Part shown: one piece after another, positions 20,012 through 31,789 of the stretch
Layout: each line of letters opens with the position of its first letter
Position numbering within the stretch: position 1 is the first letter of the stretch
NCBI RefSeq assembly: GCF_029846115.1
Contig: NZ_JARVZZ010000001.1
Coordinates: 1,054,001 to 1,118,000, forward strand
Length of the DNA stretch: 64,000 nucleotides
From: Serratia marcescens
GTDB taxonomy: Bacteria; Pseudomonadota; Gammaproteobacteria; Enterobacterales; Enterobacteriaceae
Direction of reading: 5' to 3'
Made by a program: the position numbers and the translations under genes
Notes under the pieces: generated by a model
The model's input: only the letters and a program-made list of their open reading frames with translations
What the model was told of the DNA's origin: nothing
Database searches by the model: none

Positions 20012-22611
20012 GCCGGGTGCTGAGCCTGCTGCTGGTGCCGCCGGTGCGTCAGACGGTGCAGACTCGCTACCGCGGCTATCGGCGCAACGGCGCGTCGGCG
20101 CTGACCGCCTTTTTCGCCACGCTGCTGGTGGCGTTGGGCTGGCTGCTGCTGCGCTTCGAATCGCCGGCCTGGCAGCGCGTGCGTGCCGGCCGCGCTTATT
20201 GGTTCCCGCATCTGTCCGCCGATCGCCCGCGCCCGGCGGATGCGCTGCGTTATCTGCTGCAGGGGCTGTGGCTGCTGCTGTTTCGCAGCGGCCGCGCGCC
20301 GGTGCAGCGCGACTATTTCGCCGGTTGGCGGCGGCTGCAGCAGCGCTACGCCGACGGGCTGCAAGGCCTGCCGCAACGGCTGAAGAACGCCGGCGTGGAG
20401 CAGCGCTCGGTGGAGCGCCTCGGCCGCATGAGCCGCGGTATGCGGCGCGCGCTGTTTATCCTGGTCAGCGTGCTGGCGGCGATCCTCGCCATGCTGTGCA
20501 TCTCGCAGCCGTTCGATCTGCCGGCGCAGTTCGTGTTCGTTCTGCTGCTGTGGGGGATCGCGATGGTGGTGCGCCGGGTGCCGGGGCGCTTGCCGGGATT
20601 GATGCTGATCGTGCTGTCGCTGACTGTATCCTGTCGCTACCTGTGGTGGCGCTATACCGCCACCCTGAACTGGGACGATCCGCTCAGCCTGGTCTGCGGC
20701 CTATTGCTGCTGGTGGCGGAAACCTACGCCTGGGTGGTGTTGGTGCTGGGCTATTTCCAGACCGTCTGGCCGCTTAACCGCCAGCCGGTGCCGCTGCCCG
20801 CCGATAGCGCCACCTGGCCGACCATCGATCTGATGGTGCCGACTTACAACGAAGATCTCGGGGTGGTGAAGCCCACCATCTACGCGGCGCTAGGCATCGA
20901 CTGGCCGAAAGAGAAGGTGAACATCTATATCCTCGACGACGGCAACCGCCCTGAATTCCGGGCGTTCGCTGACGAAGTGGGGGTGAAATACATCGCCAGG
21001 CCGACCCACGAACACGCCAAGGCCGGCAACATCAACAATGCGCTGAAGCAGGCCACCGGCGAGTTCGTGGCGATCTTCGACTGCGACCACGTGCCGACGC
21101 GCTCCTTCCTCCAACTGACCATGGGCTGGTTCTTCAAAGACAAAAAGCTGGCGATGCTGCAAACCCCGCACCACTTCTTCTCGCCGGATCCGTTCGAGCG
21201 CAACCTGGGCCGTTTCCGCCAGACGCCCAACGAGGGCACCTTGTTCTACGGGCTGGTGCAGGACGGCAACGACATGTGGGACGCCACCTTCTTCTGCGGC
21301 TCTTGCGCCATTCTGCGCCGCAGCGCGCTGGACGAGATCGGCGGCATCGCGGTGGAAACTGTCACCGAAGACGCCCACACCTCGCTGCGCCTGCACCGGC
21401 GCGGGCACACCTCGGCCTATATTCGCATTCCGCAGGCCGCTGGGCTGGCGACCGAGAGCCTGTCGGCGCACATCGGCCAGCGCATTCGTTGGGCGCGCGG
21501 CATGGTGCAGATCTTCCGGCTGGACAACCCGCTGCTGGGCAAGGGGCTGAAACTGGCGCAGCGCCTGTGCTACGCCAACGCCATGCTGCACTTCCTGTCG
21601 GGCATTCCGCGACTGATCTTCCTCACCGCGCCGCTGGCGTTTTTGCTGCTGCACGCCTACATCATCTTCGCGCCGGCGCTGGCGATCGCGCTTTATGTGC
21701 TGCCGCACATGATCCACGCCAGCCTGACCAACTCGCGTATCCAGGGGAAATACCGCCATTCGTTCTGGAGCGAAATCTATGAAACCGTGCTGGCCTGGTA
21801 TATCGCGCGGCCGACGACGGTGGCGCTGTTCAATCCGCACAAGGGCAAATTCAACGTCACCGCCAAGGGCGGGCTGGTGGAGGAGGAGCACGTCGACTGG
21901 GTGATCACCCGGCCTTACATGTTCCTGGTGATCCTGAACCTGGCCGGGCTGGCATTCGGCGTCTGGCGGTTGGCCTATGGCCCGACGGACGAGGTGATGA
22001 CGGTGATCATCAGCCTGGTGTGGGTGCTGTACAACATGACGATTCTCGGCGGCGCGGTGGCGGTGGCGGTGGAGGCCAAGCAGGTGCGTCAGGCACACCG
22101 CGTGGAAATCGCCATGCCGGCAGCGATCGCGCGCGCCGACGGCCATCTGTATCCCTGCACGCTGCGCGATTACTCCGACGGTGGCGTGGGCATTGAGATG
22201 CGGGTGGAAAACGCGTTGAAAGACGGCGACAAAGTCTCGCTGCTGCTCAAGCGCGGCCAGCAGGAGTACAGCTTCCCCTGCGTGGTGACGCGCGCCTTCG
22301 GCAACAAGGTGGGGGTGCGCCTGATCGACCTCTCCACCCGTGAACACATCGATTTCATTCAGTGCACCTTCGCCCGCGCCGATACCTGGGCGCTGTGGCA
22401 GGACGGGTTCCCTGAAGACCGGCCGATCGAAAGTCTGCGCGACGTGCTGGCGCTGGGCTTCCGGGGGTATGTACGCATGGCGGACTACGCGCCGCCGCTG
22501 GTGCGCGGTCTGCTGGTCGGGGTCACGTCGCTGACCGCCTGGGTAGTGTCGTTTATTCCGCGCGGCGTCGGCAGGGATCCGACCTTGGGTCAACAAGAAA
22601 CAGTGGGTTAG
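20008..22611 (+). CDS. bcsA: Cellulose synthase catalytic subunit BcsA
   Basis: BcsA is the inner-membrane processive GT2 enzyme that polymerises UDP-glucose into cellulose and extrudes it. Starting at ATG 20008 gives 867 residues. Membrane segments flank the glycosyltransferase domain, which holds the UDP-binding DD (D310-D311), DCD (D358, D360), the base in TED (453-455) and QRIRW (491-495). The C-terminal PilZ domain binds c-di-GMP through RQAHR (R694, R698) and DYSDGG (721-726), so the enzyme should need c-di-GMP. A longer frame from 19975 would run into bcsQ and is rejected. bcsB follows after 62 bp. Confidence 0.97.
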   Translation: MSRVLSLLLVPPVRQTVQTRYRGYRRNGASALTAFFATLLVALGWLLLRFESPAWQRVRAGRAYWFPHLSADRPRPADALRYLLQGLWLLLFRSGRAPVQRDYFAGWRRLQQRYADGLQGLPQRLKNAGVEQRSVERLGRMSRGMRRALFILVSVLAAILAMLCISQPFDLPAQFVFVLLLWGIAMVVRRVPGRLPGLMLIVLSLTVSCRYLWWRYTATLNWDDPLSLVCGLLLLVAETYAWVVLVLGYFQTVWPLNRQPVPLPADSATWPTIDLMVPTYNEDLGVVKPTIYAALGIDWPKEKVNIYILDDGNRPEFRAFADEVGVKYIARPTHEHAKAGNINNALKQATGEFVAIFDCDHVPTRSFLQLTMGWFFKDKKLAMLQTPHHFFSPDPFERNLGRFRQTPNEGTLFYGLVQDGNDMWDATFFCGSCAILRRSALDEIGGIAVETVTEDAHTSLRLHRRGHTSAYIRIPQAAGLATESLSAHIGQRIRWARGMVQIFRLDNPLLGKGLKLAQRLCYANAMLHFLSGIPRLIFLTAPLAFLLLHAYIIFAPALAIALYVLPHMIHASLTNSRIQGKYRHSFWSEIYETVLAWYIARPTTVALFNPHKGKFNVTAKGGLVEEEHVDWVITRPYMFLVILNLAGLAFGVWRLAYGPTDEVMTVIISLVWVLYNMTILGGAVAVAVEAKQVRQAHRVEIAMPAAIARADGHLYPCTLRDYSDGGVGIEMRVENALKDGDKVSLLLKRGQQEYSFPCVVTRAFGNKVGVRLIDLSTREHIDFIQCTFARADTWALWQDGFPEDRPIESLRDVLALGFRGYVRMADYAPPLVRGLLVGVTSLTAWVVSFIPRGVGRDPTLGQQETVG

Positions 22612-22673
22612 CTGCGAGTTCAACCGCCCGCTCACTCGCCCGGTGAACAGGCTCCAACATTGATGATGATACG

Positions 22674-24980
22674 ATGACGAGAAAAATAACCTGGTTAACT
22701 GCTCTGGCCTTAGGCATCAGTACCCTGTCGCAGGCCGAAACCGCCACCGTGCCGACCGTGGCGGCCCAGCCGCCGATCGCCGCGGCGGCCGATACGACAG
22801 CCCCGCCACCGCCGGCCGCCGCGCCGCAAGATCCGAATGCGCCGGTGCGCGACGTGTCGCTGTCGTTTGCGCAGATAGCGCCGCCGCCGGGCACCTTTAT
22901 CCTGCGCGGCACCCGGCCGGACGGACAGATCGAATTCGGCGTGCGCAGCGATGAAGTGGTCTCGCAGGCGATGCTCGATATGGAGTTTACGCCGTCGCCG
23001 GCGCTGATCCCGGTGGAGTCGCACGTCAAGGTCTACCTGAACGACGAACTGATGGGTGTGACCACCCTCGCCAAAGAGCAGCTGGGCAAGCCCAATCGCA
23101 TCCAGATGGCGATCGATCCGCGCTATATCACCGATTTTAACCGCGTCCGGTTGGTGTTCGTCGGCCATTATCAGAACATCTGCGAAAACCCGGCCAGCAC
23201 CTCGCTGTGGCTAGACGTCAGCAAATCCAGCGCGCTGAAGCTGCGTTTCCAGACGCTGCCGGTGAAAAACGAGCTGTCGCACTTCCCTGAGCCGTTCTTC
23301 GACAGCCGCGATAATCGGCCGCTGACGTTGCCGATGGTGTTCGCCGGCCAGCCGGATCTGGCCCAGCAGCGCGCGGCGGGCATTCTGGCGTCCTGGTTTG
23401 GCAGCAAGGCACAGTGGCGCGGGCAATCCTTCCCGACGCTGTACAACGCGCTGCCGACGCAGCACGCGGTGGTGTTCGCTACCAACTCGCAGCGCCCGGA
23501 TTTCCTGCGCGATTATCCGGCGGTCAACGGCCCGACGGTGGAGATGATCAGCCACCCGGACAATCCGTACGTCAAACTGCTGCTGATTCAGGGACGTGAC
23601 GACAACGATTTGATCACCGCGGTGAAGGGCATCGCGCAGGGCAACATCCTGTTCCGCGGCCAGAACGTGACGGTGGACAAGGTGGAGCAGCTCGCGCCGC
23701 GCCAGCCTTACGACGCGCCGAACTGGGTGCGCACCGATCGGCCGATGACCTTCGCCGAGCTGCAGCAATACGCCGAACAGTTGCAAACCAGCGGCATCGA
23801 GCCCGGCCCGATTTCGCTGACCATGAACCTGCCGCCGGATCTGTTCCTGATCCGCAGCACCGGCATCGACATGCACCTGAAATACCGTTACACCGCGCCG
23901 CGCATTCAAGACGGTTCGCGGCTGAGCGTCAGCCTGAACAACCAGTTCGTGCAGGCGTACTCGCTGGTGCCGGAACACGAGCAGGGCGCGCAGCTGCTGC
24001 GCCTGCCGCTGACGCAGGGGCTGCTCGACTCCGACAAGAACGTCAGTATTCCGGCGCTGCGGCTGGGCGCCACCAACCAGCTGCGCTTTGACTTCGATTA
24101 CACCACGCTGCTGGCCAGCGGCGCGGAAGGGCGCTGCGAAACCTACTCCTTCACGCAAAACCATGCGGTGATCGACGGCGCGTCTACCATCGATTTCTCC
24201 GGCTACCGCCACTTTATGGCGATGCCGGACCTGCGCGCCTTCGCCAACGCCGGCTTCCCGTTCAGCCGCCTGGCGGATCTGTCGCAAACGCTGGTGTTGG
24301 TGAACCAGAAACCGCAGCCGGCGCAGGTCAGCGCGCTGCTGAACGCGCTGGGGGTGATCGGCGCGCAAACCGGCTACCCGGCGCTGGCCTTCACGCTCAG
24401 CGACGACTGGTCGCAGGCCAAGGATCGCGACGACGATATCCTGATGGTCGGCACCATCCCGCCGGAGCTGCGCGACGACAAGAAAATCAGCCTGCTGGTG
24501 GACGCGACCCAAAGCTGGGTGAAACAGCCGACGCGGCAGCCGCCGCTGCCTAGCGCGGAAGTGCTGGCAGAAGATACCAAACCGGACAGCAAGACCACCG
24601 TCAGCTCCGAGGGGGCGATGTCGGCGATCATCGGCGTGCAGTCGCCGTTTAACGACCAGCGCAGCATCGTGGCGCTGCTGGCGGACAGCCCGCGCGGCTA
24701 TGAGCTGCTGAACAATGCCTTGCTGGACAGCGGCAAGCGCGCCGCGGTGTTCGGCTCGGTGGCGGTGATCCGCGAATCGGGGGTCAACAGCCTGCGCGTC
24801 GGCGATATTTACTATGTCGGCCACCTGCCGTGGTGGGAGCGGCTGTGGTATGCCCTCTCCACCCATCCGGTGCTGCTGGCGGTGATCGCGGTGGTGCTGG
24901 TGGTGATCCTGGGGCTGATGCTGTGGCGCGGCCTGAAGGCCTTCAGCCGGCGTCGTCTGGCGCCTGAAGATCGGGATTGA
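22674..24980 (+). CDS. bcsB: Cellulose synthase periplasmic subunit BcsB
   Basis: BcsB is a periplasmic protein anchored by one C-terminal helix that completes the BcsA channel and guides the glucan. The 768 residues start with a signal peptide (cleavage after LSQAET) and an Ala/Pro-rich linker (about 30-60). Repeated carbohydrate-binding and flavodoxin-like domains follow. The C-terminal membrane anchor (about 723-745, [18 protein letters not shown]) and a basic tail follow. [23 protein letters not shown] is a conserved start of the first binding domain. The stop lies 14 bp before the chosen start of bcsZ. Confidence 0.95.
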   Translation: MTRKITWLTALALGISTLSQAETATVPTVAAQPPIAAAADTTAPPPPAAAPQDPNAPVRDVSLSFAQIAPPPGTFILRGTRPDGQIEFGVRSDEVVSQAMLDMEFTPSPALIPVESHVKVYLNDELMGVTTLAKEQLGKPNRIQMAIDPRYITDFNRVRLVFVGHYQNICENPASTSLWLDVSKSSALKLRFQTLPVKNELSHFPEPFFDSRDNRPLTLPMVFAGQPDLAQQRAAGILASWFGSKAQWRGQSFPTLYNALPTQHAVVFATNSQRPDFLRDYPAVNGPTVEMISHPDNPYVKLLLIQGRDDNDLITAVKGIAQGNILFRGQNVTVDKVEQLAPRQPYDAPNWVRTDRPMTFAELQQYAEQLQTSGIEPGPISLTMNLPPDLFLIRSTGIDMHLKYRYTAPRIQDGSRLSVSLNNQFVQAYSLVPEHEQGAQLLRLPLTQGLLDSDKNVSIPALRLGATNQLRFDFDYTTLLASGAEGRCETYSFTQNHAVIDGASTIDFSGYRHFMAMPDLRAFANAGFPFSRLADLSQTLVLVNQKPQPAQVSALLNALGVIGAQTGYPALAFTLSDDWSQAKDRDDDILMVGTIPPELRDDKKISLLVDATQSWVKQPTRQPPLPSAEVLAEDTKPDSKTTVSSEGAMSAIIGVQSPFNDQRSIVALLADSPRGYELLNNALLDSGKRAAVFGSVAVIRESGVNSLRVGDIYYVGHLPWWERLWYALSTHPVLLAVIAVVLVVILGLMLWRGLKAFSRRRLAPEDRD

Positions 24981-24994
24981 CGGCGGTGAGCGCG

Positions 24995-26098
24995 ATGTTG
25001 CAACGCCTGTCGCTCGGCATGCTGCTGCTGTGCGCGTTCAGCGCGGTGGCGGCCTGCGAGTGGCCGGGCTGGCAACAGTACAAGCAGTACTACATCAGCC
25101 CGCAGGGGCGGGTGATCGATCCGAGCAGCCCGAACAAAATCACCACCTCCGAGGGGCAGAGTTACGGCCTGTTCTTCGCCCTGGTGGCCAACGACCGGCC
25201 GACCTTCGATCGGCTGCTGGCCTGGACGGAGAACAACCTGGCGGCGGGCGATCTCAGCGCCCGTTTGCCTGCCTGGCTGTGGGGCGAGAGCGACGACAAG
25301 CAGTGGAAGGTGCTGGACGCCAACTCGGCGTCGGACGCCGATCTGTGGATTGCTTACAACCTGCTCGAGGCTGGCCGCCTGTGGAAAAGCCGGCGTTATC
25401 AAACCCTGGGGACGCTGCTGCTGCAACGCATCGGCCGCGAGGAAGTGGCCGACATTCCCGGCCTGGGCCTGATGCTGTTGCCGGGCAAAGTCGGGTTCGT
25501 GGCGGAAGATCGCTGGCGGTTGAACCCCAGCTACCTGCCGCCGCAGCTGCTGGCGCGTTTTGCGGCGTTGAACGGCCCGTGGCGCGCGATGCGCCAGGTC
25601 AACCAGCGGCTGTGGCTGGACACCGCGCCGCACGGTTTCTCACCGGACTGGGTGGTGTGGCGGGTCGGCGCCGGCTGGCAGCCGGATACCGTCAAGCCGA
25701 ACGTCGGCAGCTACGACGCCATTCGGGTTTATCTGTGGGCCGGCATGCTGGCGGACGACGATGAGTACAAGGCGGCGCTGCTCGAACGCTTCCAGCCGAT
25801 GGCGCAGCTCACCGCCAAACAGGGCGTGCCGCCGGAAAAAACCGATACCGCCAGCGGCAAAACCACCGGCACCGGCCCGGTCGGCTTTTCTGCCTCGATG
25901 CTGCCGATGTTGGTGACGCAGGCCGAGGCGCTGGCGACACAGCGGCAACGCATCAGCGAACATCCGCCGGGTGACGACGCCTATTTCAGCGCCTCGCTGA
26001 CGCTGTTCGGTCAGGGGTGGGATCAACAACGTTATCGCTTTAATCGTCAGGGTGAATTGCAACCCTCGTGGGACGGCCAATGCACAACTTCAAAATAA
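24995..26098 (+). CDS. bcsZ: Periplasmic endo-1,4-beta-glucanase BcsZ (GH8)
   Basis: BcsZ is a periplasmic cellulase that trims cellulose chains during export. The ATG at 24995, with GGTGAG 5 nt upstream, gives 367 residues (E. coli 368) and a clean signal peptide ending CAFSAVAAC. Upstream TTG (24977, overlapping the bcsB stop) and GTG (24986) starts are possible. GH8 catalytic residues are visible: the acid E53 in TTSEGQSYG and D241 in [31 protein letters not shown] is a conserved stretch. The end overlaps the bcsC start by 19 nt. Confidence 0.94.
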   Translation: MLQRLSLGMLLLCAFSAVAACEWPGWQQYKQYYISPQGRVIDPSSPNKITTSEGQSYGLFFALVANDRPTFDRLLAWTENNLAAGDLSARLPAWLWGESDDKQWKVLDANSASDADLWIAYNLLEAGRLWKSRRYQTLGTLLLQRIGREEVADIPGLGLMLLPGKVGFVAEDRWRLNPSYLPPQLLARFAALNGPWRAMRQVNQRLWLDTAPHGFSPDWVVWRVGAGWQPDTVKPNVGSYDAIRVYLWAGMLADDDEYKAALLERFQPMAQLTAKQGVPPEKTDTASGKTTGTGPVGFSASMLPMLVTQAEALATQRQRISEHPPGDDAYFSASLTLFGQGWDQQRYRFNRQGELQPSWDGQCTTSK

Positions 26099-29000
26099 AC
26101 TGGCTGAATTTGATTCCGCTGAGCCTGGCGATGTTGCCGCAGGCGCGCGCTGCGGAGGCTGTGGCGCCGGAACAGTGGTTGCTGGAACAGGTGCGTATTG
26201 GCGAGGCCGGCAACAAGGACGATCTGGTGCGCCAGTCGCTGTACCGGCTCGAGCTGATGGATCCGAACAACCCGGACGTGATCGCCGCGCGCATGCGTTT
26301 GGCGCTGCGGCAGGGCAACATGGCGCTGGCGCAGCAGCAATTGGACAAGCTGAAAACCCTCGCGCCGCAGTCCAGCGCCTATCGCCAGGCGCAAATGAAT
26401 ATGCTGCTGACGCAGCCGGAAACCCGGCAAAAGCTGCAGCAGGCTCGCCTGATGGCGACCGCCGGCCGGTTGCCGGAGGCCAAGGCGCAGTACGATGCGC
26501 TGTTCCACGGCGAGCCGCCGACGCTCGAGTTGGCGGTGGAGTATTGGCGGCTGGTGGCGCGCTTGCCGGGGCAGGAAGCGAAGGCGTTGAAGCAGCTGCA
26601 GGCACTGGACCAGCAATATTCCGGCAACGTGGCGCTGCGCATGTCGCTGGCGCGCATGCTGTTCAGTCAGAACCAGGACGCGCAGGCCTATGAGCTGCTG
26701 CAGAAGATCGCCGCCGATCCGGCCGGGCGCGGCGATGCCGCCGATCTGTGGCTGGATAAGGTCAAAGCGATACCGGTCAGCGCGCAAAGCGTGGCGGCGC
26801 TCAACCGTTTCCTCGGCGTGTTCGACACCGGCGATCAGGCGACCAGCGCCCGTGAAGAGCTGGCCAGGCAGCAGAAACTGTTGGCCGATCCGGCGTATCA
26901 GGCACGGGTGCGCGGCCTGGCGCAGGTGGATAAAGGCGGCAGCCGGGCGGCTATTCCGACGTTGCAAACGGCGTTGGCGGCGACGCCGAACGACGCCGAG
27001 GTGCTGGGCGCGCTCGGCCAGGCTTATTCGCGCGCCGGCAACCGCCCGCAGGCGCTGAAACTGTTCCGACAGGCGCTGGCCGCCGACAAGAACGGCTACG
27101 ACAGCGGCAAGTGGCAAAGCCTGATCAAGAGCACCGGCTACTGGCTGGCGATCGACGAGGGCGACAAAGCGCTGAAGGCCGGCAATCTCGCGCTGGCCCG
27201 GCAGAAATATCAGCAGGCGCGCCAGCTCGACGACAGCGACGGTGATGCGTTTATCGGCCTGGGCGATGTGGCGGTGGCGAGCAAGGATGACGCCGCGGCG
27301 GAAGGATTTTATCAGCAGGCGCTGCGGCGCGACCCCGGCAACGGCAGCGCGCTGCGCGGCCTGGTGAATCTCTATCAACGGCAGTCGCCGGAAAAAGCGC
27401 TGGTCTACCTCAACGGCCTGCCGCGTAGCCAACAGGCCAAGCTGCGCAGCACCCTCGACGGACTGCGGCTCGATATGTTGAAGCAGCAGGCGGAGACGCT
27501 GGCGGCGCAGCAGCAGTGGCAGCAGGCGGCGGACATCTACCGCCGTGCTCAGTCGATGGATCCCGACGACGTCTGGCTGACCTATCGCTATGCGCAGGCG
27601 CTGCGTCAGGCCGGGCAGCCGCAGCAGGCGGACGCTCTGTTCCGGCAGCTGGCGCAGCGTCAGCGTGCCAATCCGCAGCTGACCTACGCCTATGCGCTCT
27701 ACCTTTCCGGCAGCGATCGCGACGACCAGGCGCTGGCGCAGCTCAATACGCTGCCCGCCGCGCAGTGGAACGACAACATGCGCGAACTGGCGCAGCGGCT
27801 GAAAATGCAGGCGGTGATCGCGCAGGCCGAACGGCTGCGGGCGGCCGGTGACGAACCGGCGGCGGAAGCCTATCTGCGCCGTCAGCCGGCGGACACCCGC
27901 CTCGATTTGCTGCTGGCCGACTGGGCGCTGGCGCGCGGGGAGTATGCGGCGGCGCTGGATGACTATCAGCGGGTGAAACGGCGTGAGCCGAACAACCCGG
28001 ATGCACAGCTGGGCGAGATCGAAGCTTATGTGGCGCAAGGGGATCTGGACGCGGCGCGCCAGCGGCTGAAAACCGAACCGCAGCCGCAGGACGCTTCGCT
28101 CAACAGCCAACGTCGTGTCGCCAACGCCTGGGGCGCGGTCGGCGATCCGCAGCAGGCCGAAGCTATCTTCGACCGACTGAAAACGGCGGCGGCTTCGGAG
28201 CCCGTCGGGCAGACCAAGGCGCTTGTTTACCGTGACGCCGCCCGGCTGGAAAGGGCTCAGCAACAGCCTGAGCGGGCACAGCAGGATTATCGCCAGGCGA
28301 TGGTAGCCGGCGGCATCACGCCGACGCTGCCGCAGGACAATGACAGCTACACCTATTTGACGCGCAATAATCCGAACGACGACTGGCTGAAACGCGGTAT
28401 TCGTTCCGACGCCGCGGATCTGTACCGGCAGCAAGACGTGAACGTCACGCTCGATCACGATTACTGGCGCTCGAGCGGCACCGGCGGCATTTCCGACTTC
28501 AATGCACACGACACCATGCTGCAGGTGGACATGCCGCTGTATGACGGACGCGCCTTCTTGCGTACCGACACCGTGCAGCTGGATGCCGGGCGTTTCTCGA
28601 CCGACGGCAGCGGCCACTATTACGAGACTTTCGGTACCTGCAACACGCAAGGGTGCCGCGGCGATGAACACCAGAAAACCACCGGCACCAGCGTGGCGGC
28701 CGGCTGGAAAAACGATCGCTGGGCCGCCGATATCGGCACGACGCCGATGGGCTTCGAGGTGGTCGACTGGACCGGCGGCCTGGCCTACAGCGGCGACTGG
28801 AACCACATCGGCTGGACGCTGGCGGCTTCGCGGCGGCCGATCTCCAGCTCGCTGCTGGCATTTGGCGGCGCCAAAGACCCGAATACCGGCATTACCTGGG
28901 GCGGCGTGCGCGCCACCGGCGTCAGCCTGAGCGCCAGCTACGATCGCGGCGAGGCGAACGGCGTGTGGGCCGATCTCAGCGCGCACCAGATTACCGGCAA

Positions 29001-29553
29001 GAACGTGGCGGACAACCAGCGACAGCGGTTGATGGCCGGCTACTACTACAAGCTGATCAACGAAGACAATCGTCGTCTGAGCGTCGGGCTCAATACCATG
29101 CTGTGGCACTACCAGAAGGATTTGAGCGGCTATTCGCTGGGACAGGGCGGCTATTACAGCCCGCAGCAATATCTGTCGCTGTCGCTGCCGGTTAACTATC
29201 GCCAGCGCACCGAGAACTGGTCGTGGGAGCTGGGCGGTTCGGTTTCGCTGTCCCATTCGAAAACCGACAGCCAGCGCCGCTATCCGCTGCAGGGGCTGAT
29301 CCCGGATTCACTGCCCGATAAGTTCGCCGTTGAGGACGGCGGCGCCTCGAGCGGCGTCGGTTATACCCTGCGGGCGATCGTCGAACGCCGTCTCAGTTCG
29401 CACTGGACGCTCGGCGCCGGTATCGACATTCAACAGGCGAAGGACTATACGCCGAGCCATGCGTTGATTTATCTGCGCTATTCCCTGGCCGGTTGGCAGG
29501 GTGATCTCGATTTGCCGCCGCAGCCGCTGACGCCTTACGCCGACTTCAAGTAA
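26080..29553 (+). CDS. bcsC: Cellulose secretion outer-membrane protein BcsC
   Basis: BcsC is a periplasmic TPR scaffold fused to an outer-membrane beta-barrel through which cellulose leaves the cell. The ATG at 26080 gives 1157 residues, the E. coli length, with a signal peptide ending near [13 protein letters not shown] at 26068 is less likely. Residues about 35-780 are tetratricopeptide repeats (for example [19 protein letters not shown] and [20 protein letters not shown]). The last 340 residues form the BcsC barrel, including [20 protein letters not shown] and the closing [20 protein letters not shown]. It ends the bcs operon; no intrinsic terminator is obvious before hmsP. Confidence 0.95.
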   Translation: MHNFKINWLNLIPLSLAMLPQARAAEAVAPEQWLLEQVRIGEAGNKDDLVRQSLYRLELMDPNNPDVIAARMRLALRQGNMALAQQQLDKLKTLAPQSSAYRQAQMNMLLTQPETRQKLQQARLMATAGRLPEAKAQYDALFHGEPPTLELAVEYWRLVARLPGQEAKALKQLQALDQQYSGNVALRMSLARMLFSQNQDAQAYELLQKIAADPAGRGDAADLWLDKVKAIPVSAQSVAALNRFLGVFDTGDQATSAREELARQQKLLADPAYQARVRGLAQVDKGGSRAAIPTLQTALAATPNDAEVLGALGQAYSRAGNRPQALKLFRQALAADKNGYDSGKWQSLIKSTGYWLAIDEGDKALKAGNLALARQKYQQARQLDDSDGDAFIGLGDVAVASKDDAAAEGFYQQALRRDPGNGSALRGLVNLYQRQSPEKALVYLNGLPRSQQAKLRSTLDGLRLDMLKQQAETLAAQQQWQQAADIYRRAQSMDPDDVWLTYRYAQALRQAGQPQQADALFRQLAQRQRANPQLTYAYALYLSGSDRDDQALAQLNTLPAAQWNDNMRELAQRLKMQAVIAQAERLRAAGDEPAAEAYLRRQPADTRLDLLLADWALARGEYAAALDDYQRVKRREPNNPDAQLGEIEAYVAQGDLDAARQRLKTEPQPQDASLNSQRRVANAWGAVGDPQQAEAIFDRLKTAAASEPVGQTKALVYRDAARLERAQQQPERAQQDYRQAMVAGGITPTLPQDNDSYTYLTRNNPNDDWLKRGIRSDAADLYRQQDVNVTLDHDYWRSSGTGGISDFNAHDTMLQVDMPLYDGRAFLRTDTVQLDAGRFSTDGSGHYYETFGTCNTQGCRGDEHQKTTGTSVAAGWKNDRWAADIGTTPMGFEVVDWTGGLAYSGDWNHIGWTLAASRRPISSSLLAFGGAKDPNTGITWGGVRATGVSLSASYDRGEANGVWADLSAHQITGKNVADNQRQRLMAGYYYKLINEDNRRLSVGLNTMLWHYQKDLSGYSLGQGGYYSPQQYLSLSLPVNYRQRTENWSWELGGSVSLSHSKTDSQRRYPLQGLIPDSLPDKFAVEDGGASSGVGYTLRAIVERRLSSHWTLGAGIDIQQAKDYTPSHALIYLRYSLAGWQGDLDLPPQPLTPYADFK

Positions 29554-29722
29554 CCGGGAGGGGAAAGATTCGGAGTGTCGGACGCCGGGGAGTTTTGTTA
29601 CCCTGTGTCCGGGTCGCGTTTGTTCGCTTTAGGAAAAGACTGAAACCCGCGATTTTCTTGGTTTTGCCTGCGGCATAGCCAGATAAAAACAGCCGATGAT
29701 CGAGTATACTCAGCCCGGTTCG

Positions 29723-29753
29723 AGGGGGCGGGTGAGAGTCAGCCCCCTTTTTT
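29723..29753 (+). terminator. Terminator-like hairpin in the hmsP leader
   Basis: AGGGGGC at 29723-29729 pairs with GCCCCCT at 29742-29748 around a 12-nt loop and is followed by a run of Ts ending at 29753. It lies 170 bp after bcsC and 30 bp before the preferred hmsP start. It may terminate the bcs transcript or attenuate hmsP; a -10-like TATACT sits just upstream at 29705. Confidence 0.7.
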
Positions 29754-29782
29754 GTTTCAGCCCGATTTCACGGAGAGCAGGT

Positions 29783-31789
29783 TTGCGGGTCAGGCGTTCG
29801 TTAACGATTAAGCAGATGGCGACGGTGTCCGGTGTGGCGCTGGTCACGATCTGCATCTTTATCGTGATCCAGTTATTCCACTTTGTGCAGCAGCGCAGGG
29901 ATGACTACGCCCAGCAACTGGAGAATATCGCTCACTCCGTGCGCCAGCCGCTGGCGGAAGCGGTGCTGCGCATGGACGTGCCGGAAGCCAAAAGGGTGCT
30001 GAACACGCTGTTGCCGGTCGGCATTCTCAGCCGGGCGGATATCGTCTTGCCGAACGAGTTTCAGGCGCTGCACGCCAATTTCCCGCCGGAGCGGCCGGTG
30101 CCGACGCTGATCGCCCGGCTGTTTGAGCTGCCGATCCAAATTTCCGTGCCGCTCTATTCGCTGGAGCGGGTGCCGGCCAATCAGCAGCCGCTGGCCTATC
30201 TGGTGCTGCAGGCCGACTCGTTCCGCATGTACCAGTTTATCCTCAGCATTTTGTCGACCATGCTCTCGACCTACCTGCTGCTGGCGCTGATCCTGTCGGT
30301 GGCCATCACCTGGTGCATGAACCGGCTGATGGTGCACCCGCTGCGCGCGATGGCCAAGGAGCTGGAAAACATCTCGCAGGACGAAGCGCCCTATCACCAG
30401 CTGATGCTGCCGGCGCTGCACCAGGACGACGAGCTTGGCCTGCTGGTGCGCAACTACAATCGCAATCAACAGACGCTGGCCAAGGCGCATGCCGACATGA
30501 GCCGCCTCAGCACCCGCCATCCGGTGACCGAACTGCCGAATCCGGCGTTGCTGAATGCGTTGCTGGAACAGCATATCGCTTCCAGCCTGCGCCCCGAGCG
30601 TTTTAACCTGCTGGTGATCGGCATCGAGACGCTGCATGAAGCCTCTGGAGTGATGAGCCCGGCGATGCGTGAAGCGCTGCTGTTGGCGCTGGCGAAGAAG
30701 CTGCGCGGCTGCATCGACGAAAACGGCGTGCTGGCACAGCTGAGCAATACCGAATTCGCCATTCTGGCCAAGGGCATCGAGCGGCCGTTCCACGCCATGC
30801 AGCTGGCGCGGCGCATCATGGCGGAGATCAACGCGCCGTTGACGCTGGAAGGTCTGGCGCTGCGGCCCAACGCCAGCATCGGCATCGCGCACTACCTCAA
30901 TCAGGGGGAGAGTGCGGAACAGCTGCTGCGCAGCGCCACCTCGGCGATGATGTCCGCGCACCGCGAAGGAAAAAATCAGATCCTGTTCTTCGAGCCTAGC
31001 CTGACGGAACGCACGCAGAAGCGGCTGACGCAGGAGAGCGAGATCCTGCACGCCATCGAACAGCGGCATTTCACGCTGTTCCTGCAGCCGCAGATCGACA
31101 TGCAGTCCAACGAGGTAATCGGCGCCGAAGCGCTGCTGCGTTGGCAGCAGTATGACGGCAGCTATACCTTGCCGGCCGACGTCATCCCGCTCGCGGAAGA
31201 GCTGGGCGTGATTGTGCCTCTCGGCAACTGGGTGCTGGAAGAATCCTGCCGTATCCTGGCGGACTGGCAGCAACGTGGCATTGCGCTGCCGCTGGCGGTC
31301 AACGTTTCCGGTATTCAGATGCAAGATGAAGCGTTCGTCCCGCATCTGAAAAACCTGCTGGCGCAGTATCGGATAGACCCGCGCAAGCTGCTGCTGGAGA
31401 TCACCGAGACGGTACGCATCGACGATCTCGACCGCGCGCTGGCGCTGCTGCGCGAGCTGCACGATCTGGGGCTGTCGATCGCGCTGGACGACTTCGGCAT
31501 GGGCTACTCCAGCCTGGAGTATCTCAACCGCTTGAAATCCCTGCCGATCGATTTGATTAAAATCGACCGCAGCTTCATTCAGGGGCTGCCGGCTGACGAT
31601 GCGATGGTGCGCATCGTCAGTTCGATCTCCGAAGTGCTGGCGTTGCCGGTGATGGCCGAAGGCGTGGAAAACGCCGAGCAGCGCGATTGGTTGCTGCAGC
31701 ACGGCATTCGCAGCGGGCAAGGATTCCTGTTCGCCCGTCCGTTGCCGCGCGAAGCGTTCGAAGCCGAGTTTTGCCGCGCGGCGCCGTAA
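29783..31789 (+). CDS. hmsP: Cyclic di-GMP phosphodiesterase HmsP/PdeK (YhjK)
   Basis: HmsP degrades c-di-GMP and limits biofilm polysaccharide. The TTG at 29783, 5 nt after GGAGAG, gives 668 residues starting LRVRRSLTIKQMATVS, which I recall as the Yersinia HmsP beginning. A frame from ATG 29696 would be translated through the leader hairpin and is less likely. Two membrane segments (about 14-35 and 150-175) flank a periplasmic domain, then a HAMP-like linker. The GGDEF domain is degenerate (SNTEF at 321-325), so no cyclase activity is expected. The EAL domain is intact: EALLRW (E449), NVSGIQ, LEITET, DDFGMGYSS and AEGVEN. Placed directly after bcsC, it is a natural brake on cellulose synthesis. 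Confidence 0.93.
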   Translation: MRVRRSLTIKQMATVSGVALVTICIFIVIQLFHFVQQRRDDYAQQLENIAHSVRQPLAEAVLRMDVPEAKRVLNTLLPVGILSRADIVLPNEFQALHANFPPERPVPTLIARLFELPIQISVPLYSLERVPANQQPLAYLVLQADSFRMYQFILSILSTMLSTYLLLALILSVAITWCMNRLMVHPLRAMAKELENISQDEAPYHQLMLPALHQDDELGLLVRNYNRNQQTLAKAHADMSRLSTRHPVTELPNPALLNALLEQHIASSLRPERFNLLVIGIETLHEASGVMSPAMREALLLALAKKLRGCIDENGVLAQLSNTEFAILAKGIERPFHAMQLARRIMAEINAPLTLEGLALRPNASIGIAHYLNQGESAEQLLRSATSAMMSAHREGKNQILFFEPSLTERTQKRLTQESEILHAIEQRHFTLFLQPQIDMQSNEVIGAEALLRWQQYDGSYTLPADVIPLAEELGVIVPLGNWVLEESCRILADWQQRGIALPLAVNVSGIQMQDEAFVPHLKNLLAQYRIDPRKLLLEITETVRIDDLDRALALLRELHDLGLSIALDDFGMGYSSLEYLNRLKSLPIDLIKIDRSFIQGLPADDAMVRIVSSISEVLALPVMAEGVENAEQRDWLLQHGIRSGQGFLFARPLPREAFEAEFCRAAP

